From assembly GCA_017607445.1 (NCBI GenBank), contig JAEVHH010000004.1, positions 124,001-188,000 of the forward strand: 64,000 nt of DNA, given 5' to 3'. The number at the start of each line of letters is the position of its first letter. The first letter of the stretch is position 1. The position numbers were made by a program, and so were the translations under genes. Positions 34,780 to 45,361 of this stretch are shown here, in pieces. Below the pieces are notes generated by a model. It saw nothing but the letters and a program-made list of their open reading frames with translations. It was not told where the DNA came from and searched no databases. The DNA is from Histoplasma ohiense. Its lineage: Eukaryota; Ascomycota; Eurotiomycetes; Onygenales; Ajellomycetaceae.

Positions 34780-37700
34780 ATGAGTTGTCTGTGTTAGATG
34801 ATCCTCTGAATTCTACAAGAGCTAAACAGAAGAGAGATGAAGGGGTGAGTGCAGAAGAGAAAGCAGACAAACATCTGAACATCATAGAACTGAATATACT
34901 GATGTATAGAGGATATCTGAGACAGAAAAAAGAAGTGGCAGTGAAGGTGTTATTGGACACAGGCACTTCAATGAAGTACATTGGTGATCATATGCTAAAA
35001 CAATTGCCTGGTGTATGATGAATGGAGGAATCTAAACAAGTAAAGCTTCTGAACAATTGTTATCTTATCTCATTCATGAGGGTAAAGATGTTCTTACACT
35101 TTGAGGGATGGTCTTGCTGCATCTGGGTGTGTGTGCTCTCAGACATAGAATACAACCTGATCTTGAGGCTTGATTGATTTCAGAAGTATGATCCTCAAAT
35201 CCATTGACATACATGTCACATACAGTTGACAGATTGTAAGAACCAAATTCATACAATCTTACCCATGAATATGAGGTGCAGATTCCGCGCGCCAGAGACA
35301 GAAGACTTGAATCTCATCACCCAACATCAAGTGAAGTGAGTGCTGCATAAACCTTTGACTCAGAGCATTCTATACATCATAAGAGAATCTGAGGCAAAAG
35401 AACTGCCGCCCACAAAAGATTCAAAAAACAAAACATATATGAAGACACTGCTTGAAAAGTATAAGGAGATCTTCTGAATGAATCTCCCACCTTCTCTGCC
35501 ACCCGAAAGAGAATTCATCCATGAGATTGATACAGGGGATGTGAAACCAATAAATTGCAATGCATACCCCCTATCACAAACACATCTCAAGGAATTACAG
35601 CAGCAGATAGAGGAGTTGTTGAAGAGAGGTCTCATACAATCATCCTTCAGTGCATGGAGCTTCCCAGTTCTATTTGCTAAGAAGTCAAATGAAGAATGGT
35701 GTATGTGCATCAACTATCAGACACTCAATAAGCTCACCATAAAGAATGGATATCCACTACCACAAATCCAACAACAACTAGATACAGTAGAAAATGCCTG
35801 ATACTTGACAAAGATTGACCTACTCACAGAATACTGACAGATTCACATAGGTGAACTATCAGTGCTCAAAACAGTGTTTAACACACAATGAGGAAAGTTT
35901 GAATTTCTTGCAATGTCTATGGGGCTTACAAACACCTCTGCAACCTTTCAGATGATAATGAATACAATCCTTGCAAAACAGAACAGCTGATCATGCCTTG
36001 TATACCTTGACAATATCTTAATCTTTTTGAACTCATATGAAGAGCATCTACAACATGTGGACCAGGTGCTCACAACTCTGACAGAGCACAAGCTCTACAC
36101 CAAACCATTGAAATGTGTGTTTGGTACAAAGGAGTTGGAGTTTGTGGGACATCTTGTGGGAGGGGGCCGCATACGCCCAATCCCCGAAAAACTAGAAGTT
36201 ATTGTGAAATGACCAAGGCCTAGAAATGTACATCATGTACACCAATTTTTAGAACTGGCATTCTATTACAGAAGGTTTGTAAAGAATTTCACACAAATTG
36301 CTGCTTCATTGTCAGATCTTCTTAAAGAGACAGATGCTGAGCTTTGCAAAAAGAAATTTCATTTGATCATCTGAAACATCTCCTGCAAAGAGGCCTTTCT
36401 TGAGCTTAGAGAATATATGACAACATCTTCAGTGCTTGTTCAACTGAATTGTACAAAGCTCTTCACAATTGAAACTGACACATCAGAATGAGTCATTGGG
36501 TGCTCCCTCTTGCAAGTGGGGGAGGATGATAAATTACACTCAGTAGCATATGATGGTCAAAAGCTGTTGGATGCAGAGCTTAACTATCCTGTGCATGAGA
36601 AGGAACTTCTAGCAATCAAACACACACTAGGCCTGTGGGATCAATATATCAACAACAGGCATATGACAACAGTGATCACTGACCATGAAAGCCTCATTTA
36701 TTTGCAAACAACAACCAAACCCTCCAAGCAGCTAGCACAATGAATATCAGAGTTTCAGACATACAACCTTCAAATCAAATACAGAAAGAGGGTGGACACT
36801 ATCATGCCAGATGCCATAAGTTGTAGATCTGACTTCATGGAAGAAGGTTCAGTGAATGCAGCACAGAGAGAATTCACACTAACAGCACTGAGAGATTGTG
36901 ATGAGGCAGAGTGGTTGAAAGCCATGATCACCTACTTGAAGGATGGGAGTGTATCAGCTGATAAACATCTGGTGAAGGTAATAGAAGAGATGCTTTCAAA
37001 ATTCAAACTTGCAAAGTTAGAGAAGGATGTTGTGCTTTACTGTGACCTCAGTTACACAGAGGCATCATATCTTGAGCCTCAGTTTCAACAGAATCTGATA
37101 AGTTGTATGCACAAGGAGTTCAGTCACTTGGGGAGCTCAGAACTTATGGATGTTCTGAAAGATCAAGCATACTGATCAAGCATGGAAGAAGATATCCAAG
37201 CATACATGCAGAAGTGCCCAAACTGCCAAGTCTCAAAGGACACAAGACAAGAATTGAAGCATGAGAGAGCACAACATCAGATAGAAGGTACAATTAAACC
37301 ATTTGAACATTGAGGGATAGATCTCATAGAGGTATTGCCACAAACATCAAATGGGAACTGCTGGATAATAACAGCAATTGATTACACCATGGGGTGGCCA
37401 ATCATGTGAGTGGTGTCAGAGGTGACAGAGGAGATCATTGCTAAATTCCTACACAATGATATCTACATCAATTATGGTATGCTCTGTGAGATATTGACAG
37501 ATAATGGTGCAAACCTTGTAGAAGGAGCTGTGAGGCACTTCATCAAACAGTTGCAGACAAAGCATCGCACAACAACACTCTATCATCCTTGTACAAATGG
37601 AAAAGTCAAACACTTAAATGGAATACTAGGCAGCATGCTGATGAAATACCTAGTGGGAAAGCCCATGAGATTATAGGATGAATATCTGGAACAGGCATTA

Positions 37701-38783
37701 TTCACAATGTGAGTTTGTCAGCATGCAGTCTCAAAGCACTCATCATTCTACCTGCTCTATGGAGTGCATCCGTGTATCCCGGGGGATACACAGGAGCAGG
37801 TAGGGGAGGAGGTAGCAGTTGCAGATGTGAAATCAAGAGTGAGAAAAGTTAGCTACATCTGAGCAAAAGCAAACAAATTACTGCTCAACTGCACCATACA
37901 ATTGAAAAGAATACAAGACTCACTAGTGAAAGAAATGAGTCTTGCTGTGGGCACTTGAGTCCTCATACAAAATGAAGGATCTGAGAAGTTCCAACCAAGA
38001 TGGTTTGAGCTGTACAAAATTCTCAAATCACATCTTCTTGAAATGTACACTTTGGAAGAATCAGGGGGACAGGTTCTACACAATCTTATAAATGGCTCTC
38101 ATCTTGTAGAGGTGAAGGTGGAGGATTTCAATGGGCTGTGGTCATCTGCAGCACTATCATCAGTGTTGAAGAAAAGAGAGCTTACAATAGAAAAGCTCAG
38201 AGAAGTTAGAGAAATCATCAATGCTTACAAATCAGATGGTATCACTTACTTGGACCTCTCGACAATAACTAAAAAAGAATGGGAGGAAATGGAAAAGGTG
38301 GGCATACAGCACACCTCAATAAGTGATGAGACTGTTGCTGGCCATACAATATTGTGATGTAGACAGCAGGTGCAATGTGGTCAGAGGCGAACTCAAGACA
38401 GCTGATCAGCACATGGATCAGATTGCAAGAAACAAAGGGATTCAGAAGAGGATTCAACTGTCTACACTAGCTCAATCACAGAGATCTCAGAGGATGAACT
38501 GTCAGAAACATCAGCAGATGTGTTGGACCAAGCTATTTCAGCATCTGAGAACACTCAGAGGTTGGGTGAGATTAGTTTTGATGAGTCATTCACTGTAGTT
38601 GTCTGAGCTTGTGAAGGGGGACAGTATAATACACAGAGGCAGAAGGCTCTCATTGAAAAACATGGGATCTGCCACACCTAGTCATCAAGCATAGAACTGA
38701 TAAAAGATCGCATAAGATTAACAACTAGAAAAGAAAGAAAAAAGAGAAAACCAGAAAAAAGATCTATTCACATGCAGCTCTAA
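34765..38783 (+). pseudogene. C pol: protease, RT, RNase H, integrase, acidic C-terminus
   Basis: Protease VLLDTGTSMKYIG near 34950 is intact at DTG. RT: INYQTLNKLTIKNGYPLP near 35708, MSMGLTNTSATFQ, YLDNILIF near 36000 (YLDD changed to YLDN). RNase H: ETDTSE, then HEKELLAI, then TDHESL. Integrase: H-x4-H plus CPNC near 37210, AIDY, TDNGANLV; the third acidic residue is lost (GKVKHLNG, usually GKVERLNG). No chromodomain is visible; after 38340 the frame continues as an acidic tail (EISEDELSETSADVLDQAIS) and a basic end, stop at 38781-38783. About twenty TGA stops interrupt it. Confidence 0.85.
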
Positions 38784-38914
38784 TGGCCACCGCAAGAGCT
38801 TTGCCCAACTCCTAAAAATACATGAACATCACAAAAACAAAAGAAAAGATGTACATCAACAAAAACACTCAAATCAACAACCCTCAGAAACATCTGTACA
38901 CAACAAAAAGGAAA

Positions 38915-40740
38915 CTAAAACTTGGCCTGCACCAAGGACTCCAGGATCTCAAGGTGCATGTGTAGAAGTGCAGTGCACACCTCCACCTTGTGCAGAGCCT
39001 GGTGCACTGATTCAATATCTTCAATGGAAAGATTCACAGAGAGGCCAACAAAACAATGGGCATGTGTATGCAGAGAAAAACTGGTCAGAAGGGAGAAGGA
39101 TGAGAAGAGAGTGAGCAAAGCAGTTGAGCAGATGTCTGAATTTCTACAGAGATGGATGACAGACACTCATCCAATGAGAGTTGAAGGAAGGGGAGGAGTG
39201 GAATTGAAAGTGGAGAAGAGTGGACAAGTGGTGAAAGGACCCAAGAGGGGAGCAGAGATAGGTGTACACAGAGTGGCATCAGAAGTAACTGTAGAAGCAT
39301 TAACAGCCACCCATCACAATGAAAAGAAAGAAGTGTATGCTTATCAAAGGAACAGAAACTCCTCTTGAAGCTTCAAAGACAGTTGCAACAGGAATAGAGA
39401 CAGCTGGCAGAACAGTCACATGCAGAAGACAGAACACAAAATTGGAATGGCTTTTTGCCCCTCACACAACCCACACAAGAAACAGGTGTATACTCACTCT
39501 GAGTATAAAAAAGCATCACATCACCATTCAGACTACTCTGCACACATATTTCTTTCCTATGAATAATCAATTCAGAAGTCATTCATCAGCAAAGGGGATG
39601 AAGACACTCATCTGATAAGCTGGAAGTGTGTGAAGACAGAGGGACAATGCAAAAATTGACATAAGCAAACATAGCATGAGGGTTCTCATCTGCCATAACC
39701 TCAACAATGCAGAGGCTCTGTACAATTTCATCTATGAAAAGTTAGAAAGAAAATCATAGAAAAGAGACAAAGAGGGGTATAATATACACTCAGCACAATC
39801 AGTACAAACAACAGCAGAATTCAAGGAATGTGTAAGATTGCTGAAGATTTCATACTTACTTCAAGCAAGAGGTGTGATAGATGAATAACTGGTGAAGCAG
39901 GTTGTGTCATACAGCACTTGCATATGAAATCATGTTTTGGAGGAGGCAGTGGGAGCAGAAGGAGGGTGTGGAGGATAGAGAGGAGGACTGTGGAAGATGC
40001 ATAGAGCTTCTCAAAGAGCAGATGAAAGGGAGGAATCAGTGTAGAAAGAGAGAGAGGGATTGATGGGGGTGAGAGAGGTGGAATCAGAGGCAGAGGAGAT
40101 GAAGACACAGACAAAAGCAGAGGAGGCAGCAGCAGAGGACAACACAGAGACATTCATCATCTCATCATCACCATGAACACTGCCATCACTGTCCACATCC
40201 TCATCAACTGCTTCACTTACATTCTGATCATTGACAGAGGTAGCCATGTTGTCATTGTCTACCCCTGCAACATTGTTGTAAGTGATCTCCTCAATAGAAG
40301 TGAGATCACACGCGGGAGGGACATCAGAAGAGAAGAGAGGACAATCACAAGCAAGACAGACACTCTGGCAATGAGAAGTAGAAACTAACAACAATTAGCA
40401 ACTGTGAAAACCATCAGATTAGCTTTCAACAAGGTTTGATTGACAAGAACTTACCAATAGATTGCATGATGCAATCAGAACAGTGGAAGACACAGCAACC
40501 AGAGGCCATATCACAGAATAGAGGGGCTAGACATTCAATAGAAGGGGATAGATGCATAGAACAATTGAAGCAGAGCAAGAGAGGTTGAGTGTACAAGAGA
40601 GTGAATGAAAGGGGATAGTTGTGAACATGGCATTGATTAGTGATGGACCAGTGTTGTTGTGATAGGGACTCTTGTGCGTGTGAAGTGAGCACCTTATCTA
40701 TTGCAGAATAGTGCATCACAAAAGCGGGCGCGCACAGCAT
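38915..40740 (-). pseudogene. Antisense multi-exon gene of element C
   Basis: Reads from 40740 leftward and ends in SLVQAKF-stop at 38915, tail-to-tail with pol (stop at 38783). Exon 1 (40455-40740) carries CFNC-x9-C, then C-x5-CC-x3-CSDC, a cysteine-rich cluster. Intron 40385-40454 has GTAAGT and GTTAG and joins phase 1. Exon 2 (from 40384) has CLACDC and a long acidic and Ser-rich stretch. Later coding-like pieces include SLCIVEVMADENPHAMFAYV near 39700 and the last exon (LSIEDIESVHQALHKVEVC). I could not fix the middle splice sites, so only the ends and first intron are firm. Function unknown. Confidence 0.55.
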
Positions 40741-40776
40741 AACACTATTTCTGTCATGAGGGTGTAGATGGATTTG

Positions 40777-40787
40777 GTAGAGGAGGA
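40777..40787 (+). other. C polypurine tract
   Basis: GTAGAGGAGGA immediately before the 3' LTR start TGTGG, the expected plus-strand priming site. Confidence 0.8.
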
Positions 40788-40933
40788 TGTGGTAATTTCA
40801 GCTTATTATTCTTCTGTGGCGTACGCCACCCCCTATTATTAAGGATGGCGTACGCTACTGCACTAGTTAATTCGTATAAGAAGAGCTGCAAAGCTTAGAA
40901 GCTTTGAACAGCTCAAGCAACCTTTGAACTACA
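40788..40933 (+). repeat. C 3' LTR
   Basis: 146 bp, TGTGGTAATTTCAG to GAACTACA, with the same GGCGTACGCC palindrome. The array of h3 resumes right after it. Confidence 0.95.
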
Positions 40934-40937
40934 TATC

Positions 40938-41245
40938 TATTACTGCTGATTTATCTACCACTGTCAATCTATCTATTGCTGCTAATCTATCACTGCTGTC
41001 AATCTATCTATTGCTGTCAATCTATCTATCACTGCTAATCTATTGCTGCTAATCTATCACTGCTAATCTATTGCTGCTAATCTATCACTGCTAATCTATC
41101 ACTGTCAATCTATCTACTGTGGTGAATCTATCTATTGCTGTCAATCAATCTATCTACCACTGTCAATCTATCTATCGCTGCTAATCTATTGCTGTCAATC
41201 TATTGCTGTCAATCTATCTACTGCAGTGAATCTATCTATCACTAT
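40938..41245. repeat. Minisatellite of h3, right part
   Basis: Continuation of the decayed array after element C, ending in CTATCACTATCATTACTAG as in h1 and h2. Confidence 0.9.
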
Positions 41246-41349
41246 CATTACTAGTTCAAAATAGAACTAGAGCATAAATACACTAAATTTCTTTTGATAG
41301 ATAATGATTTTTGATAACACTCATAGCATTATATCATCTATATAGAATA

Positions 41350-41599
41350 TTAGCCCCATCATGAATGGCTATACATCAGATCAGAAGTGAATGTGCAGCT
41401 CAGAAAAATTCTTTTCAATGAGCTGAATCTTCTCAAGAGTTGTCATCTGAATTCTGTTTTCTCTCTCTTTTCTCTCTCTCTGTATATATAGAAATCTCTT
41501 CAGCATAGCACATCTTCATGCCCTTCAGAAGGCTTCTGAAACACAGATACTGCTCATGTTTTCTCTGAGATATTAAATCAATACAAACAAACAAACAAA
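41350..41599 (+). mobile_element. SINE-like or truncated LINE insertion, 250 bp
   Basis: Begins TTAGCCCCATC, contains a pyrimidine-rich run, and ends in ACAAACAAACAAACAAA. The 14-bp direct repeat ATCTATATAGAATA lies on both sides (41336-41349 and 41600-41613), and the other hAT-like copies are continuous here. These are the marks of target-primed reverse transcription. I see no clear A or B box, so a 5'-truncated LINE is also possible. Confidence 0.75.
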
Positions 41600-41840
41600 A
41601 TCTATATAGAATAAATCATGATTCTATTTGATTCCATTTTACAAAATGAAATTAAATGAAATCAGAATCAGTAATTTATAAGAAGAATATGATCTGAGAC
41701 TAGATTTATAATATAAACAGTGTAAAGTGACTAATTTAATAAACACTATATAGAATCAGAACTAAGAAATTTGATAATAAAACTGAAGAAATATTTAATC
41801 TCAGTTTCATACATGATCACACAGTCAGTCTACACAGTAT

Positions 41841-42126
41841 ATACTACAAACTTTGTATATTACAATAAAAAGCTTCAAAAATCTGACTTTTGAGAAGAAA
41901 GATAATTGTAATAGATACAACAGAAATATCTATATTAGAAAATAGTTATATAATAATAGAACGATATAAAACATATCAGAATCAATTATAATAAATATAA
42001 TATAATGACAATATTATCTATATAATGCTCACTGATATATATAGATTTTAGAAGATCAGTGATTAGCTTTGAATAATAGAGATTATTATCTTCTTAATAT
42101 TCTCTATATATACTTCACACTACTCT
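41841..42126 (+). mobile_element. Family B fragment B0, segment 3 with 3' LTR
   Basis: Resumes the B0 sequence after h3, including the polypurine tract GAGAAGAAAGATAAT and a degraded LTR from 41907 (TGTAATAGATAC). The LTR is shortened internally and lacks its last 28 bp, stopping at CTACTCTC against LINE sequence. Confidence 0.8.
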
Positions 42127-42752
42127 CTGATTCTTGGCAAATTGAAAAAGAGTCAGAAGTTTTTAATGCTGAATTATTTGCAATTTCAAGAGCTTTCAAA
42201 TTGATTGAAATGAAGATTAAACAATGAAAAAGATTTGAGTATATTTGAATATTCTCTGATAGTCAAGCAGAGCTTAAAAGACTTCAAAGTAATAAAATCA
42301 GCAGTGAACAGTCAATACTAAAGCTGATTTTGAAAAGTCTTCAAAATATTCAAAGAAAAATCTCATTCAATTGTTCTATTCATCTTTACTAAGTGTCTGC
42401 TCATATGAGTATATATGACAATGAAATGACTGATAAAGCTGCAAAAAGAGTCACTGAGTTAGAAGTCTGCTGTCAAAGAATTGTAATATAGTCTTTTATT
42501 AAAAGAAGAATAAGAGAATTATGTTTACAAAAATGACAAGATATCTGATTCATACAAAGAAAAAATATACATTATTTCAGATTTGAAACTAAGCCAAAGT
42601 GAAAGACTTGCTCAATAAAGTGTAAGAAGAAACTTTTTGCTACAATAATACAGCTAAAGCTTGAATATAAATATTTCAAATCATATTTAACAAAGTTTAA
42701 AGATGATTTAAATGATCTATATTCAGATTGTCAATTATATGAAAATCCAGAG

Positions 42753-44282
42753 TAGACTGACTGTGTGACCATGTATGAAACTGGGACTAAATATTTCTCC
42801 AGTCTCATTATCAAATTTCTTAGTTCTGGTTCCATATAGTGTTTATTAAATTAGTCACTTTACACTGTTTATATTATAAATCTAGTCTCAGGTCATGTTC
42901 TTCTTATAAATTACTGATTCTGATCCCATTTGATCCCATTTTGTTAAAATGGGACCAAATGGAACCATGATTTACCCTATATAGATGATATAATGCTATG
43001 AGTGTTACCAAAAATCATTACCTATCAAAAGAAGTTTAGTGTATTTATGCTCTAGTTCTATTTTGAACTAGTAATGATAGTGATAGATAGATTCACTGCA
43101 GTAGATAGGTTGGCAGCGATAGATTGGCAGTGATAGATTGGCAGCGATAGATAGGTTGGCAGTGGTAGGTTGGTTGGCAGCAATAGATAGATTCGCCGCG
43201 GTAGATAGGTTGGCAGCGATAGATTAGCAGCGATAGATTAGCAGCGATAGATTAGCAGCGATAGATTAGCAGTGATAGATTAGCAGCAATAGATTAGCAG
43301 TGATAGATAGATTGGCAGCAGCAATAGATTAGCAGCGATAGATTAGCAGCGATAGATTAGCAGCAATAGATAGATTGACAGTGGTAGATAAATTGGCAGC
43401 GATGGATAGATTCGCCGCGGTAGATAGGTTGGCAGCGATAGATTAGCAGCGATAGATAGATTGGCAGTGGTAGATAAATTGGCAGCGATAGATAGGTTGG
43501 CAGCGATAGATTAGCAGCGATAGATTAGCAGCGATAGATTAGCAGCGATAGATTAGCAGTGATAGATTAGCAGCAATAGATTAGCAGTGATAGATAGATT
43601 GGCAGCAGCAATAGATTAGCAGCGATAGATTAGCAGCGATAGATTAGCAGCAATAGATAGATTGGCAGTGGTAGATAAATTGGCAGCGATAGATAGGTTG
43701 GCAGCGATAGATTAGCAGCGATAGATTAGCAGCGATAGATTAGCAGCGATAGATAGATTGGCAGTGATAGATAGGTTGGCAGCGATAGCTTAGCAGCGAG
43801 GGATAGCTTAGCAGCGAGGGATAGCTTGCAGCAATAGATAGGTTGGCAGCGGCGATAGCTTAGCAGCGAGGGATAGCTTGCAGCAATAGATAGGTTGGCA
43901 GCGAGGGATAGCTTAGCAGCGAGGGATAGCTTAGCAGCGAGGGATAGCTTAGCAGTGGTTGACAGCACTAGATAGGGGTGATATCTCCACCAATCATATC
44001 ATCAGATTGATATCTAAGATATGTATTATATAATCATCAGAACAGGACCAAACCTCAGTCAAAATCATAGTCAGTCCCAGGTCATGTTCTTATTTTTGAT
44101 AGTCAGTCACTTTACATGAAATATCAAGATTTATTAGTCTCATTTCACTCATGTTCTAATAATTCTAGTCACTTTACACTCTCATTCTGATTCTGATCTC
44201 ACTGAAAATCACACCAAGAAATGGACTGAAATCAAATCAAATCAAATCAAACATGAAATTCATGGTTTCATCAGCCAGTCTA
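42753..44282 (-). mobile_element. hAT-like element h4, inverted
   Basis: 1,530 bp in the opposite orientation to h1-h3: TAGACTGACTGTGTGACC to TCAGCCAGTCTA. The 8-bp TSDs ATCCAGAG (42745-42752) and ATTCAGAG (44283-44290) differ by one C-to-T. It contains the minisatellite core and no transposase. Confidence 0.9.
43079..43958. repeat. Minisatellite inside h4
   Basis: Reverse-complement version of the same array (AGCAGCGATAGATT units and AGCGAGGGATAGCTT units). Frames through it are artefacts. Confidence 0.9.
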
Positions 44283-44827
44283 ATTCAGAGCATCTACTGT
44301 TACTTTGTACAAAGTATTCAGAACTAAGATTGAGACTGAGAGAGAAGTATCAACTGAATTAATTAAATTTAAGTTTGTTATTCAATACAAAAGCTGAAAA
44401 TATATTCTTAATTGAATATTTAAATGAGTCAAATGTTACTATAAGAGTTTGTTTGAATAGTGTCATTTGATGATATTTAAATCAGTTGTTTTTGTTTATT
44501 TTATTTTGATTTTTTCTTTAACTTTGTTTATTGTTAATTTTCATTTGTTTCAAGTAGTTTGTTTTATTATTTGTTGATAATAGTCATTGCAAATGTTTTT
44601 TCTTTTTTCTGTTGATTTTTAATAGCTGCTGTCTTTTATAATATTTAGATTCTTTGTTTTGAAGTTGAGTTGTGCTAATCCATTGACATTCTTTTGATTT
44701 TATTTTTGAATTGAATAATTTGAATAGTTGTTTGATTCTGAGCTGGAATTCTGTTAATGCATGTGTCAAATTGTTTTTGTATATTATAATATTCTTGATT
44801 TGAAAAATTCTGAAGTATTTCAAATAG

Positions 44828-45361
44828 TGTAACGGGCGTACTTCGATTAATGATTTGATACTATTCTAATTACAGATTATGAATTGATTAAGAAAAGAAA
44901 GAGAAAAGAAATCAGAAGAAAAGATTATATAAAGAGGATTCTTATAGAGAAAAGTTCAGAGTGGAAGAATATCAGAAACCACTTCACAGTGGAGTATGAA
45001 GTGAAAGAACATTAAAAGATATGTGTAAGAATTATTAGAAACTACACAAGTGTGGAGTGTGAAGTGAGGGAATCATTGAGAGCTACATGAAAGAATTGTT
45101 AGAGACTACACAAGTACAGAACACAGAGTGGAAGAATGTTAGAAGCTATATGAAAAAATTATTAGAGACTATATAAGCATGAAGTACAGAGTGGAAGAAT
45201 GTTAAAAGCTATATGAAAAAATCATTAGAAACTACACAAGCACAGAGCATGAAGTGAAAGAACATCAAGAGTTATATAAGATTACAACAGTCAGAAACAA
45301 GTGAATGCAGAAGAAGAGTTGATTGTATAAGTTAATTACTAACAGATACTAATTCATCACA
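44828..45361 (-). repeat. A3 3' LTR
   Basis: 534 bp, TGTAACGGGCG to TTCATCACA, followed by the reverse-complemented polypurine tract TTATCCCTCTCT. The target next to it is AATAG (44823-44827); its partner is not in the window. Confidence 0.92.

Larger units (their letters stand above)
32928..40933 (+). mobile_element. Ty3/gypsy family C element
   Basis: 8,006 bp with 146-bp LTRs (32928-33073, 40788-40933), inserted in the h3 minisatellite. TATC occurs on both sides; because the target is repetitive I only claim a 4-bp match. Contents: gag, pol, then a multi-exon region on the opposite strand, polypurine tract GTAGAGGAGGA, 3' LTR. It is less decayed than A and B. Confidence 0.92.
23328..41832 (+). 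mobile_element. Old hAT-like element h3, split by four insertions
   Basis: Starts TAGACTGATTGATG and ends CACAGTCAGTCTA, with the perfect 8-bp TSD CACAGTAT at 23320-23327 and 41833-41840. Its own segments are 23328-23543, 25266-25370, 32484-32927, 40938-41349 and 41614-41832, about 1.4 kb in total. Most CpGs present in h2 have become TpG or CpA, so it is the older copy. Confidence 0.92.
42127..44827 (+). mobile_element. LINE 3' end with RNase H, split by h4
   Basis: 42127-42752 reads as the C-terminal part of a non-LTR retrotransposon ORF2 with stops: FNAELFAISRAFKLIEMK, FSDSQAELKRL and VSAHMSIYDNEMTDKAAK, the three RNase H blocks, then a basic Cys-containing tail. It resumes after h4 at 44291 and grades into an AT-rich 3' part up to A3 at 44828. 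The 5' part (endonuclease, RT) is absent. Confidence 0.75.

Noticed and set aside
39821..40153. Pro/Leu-rich minus-strand frame as a separate gene
   Set aside because: It overlaps the acidic exon 2 of the element C antisense gene in another frame and is low in complexity.
44584..44823. Lys-rich minus-strand frame next to A3
   Set aside because: Low-complexity AT-rich composition; it ends at the LTR boundary and no homologous piece is found elsewhere in the window. Likely chance within the LINE 3' region.
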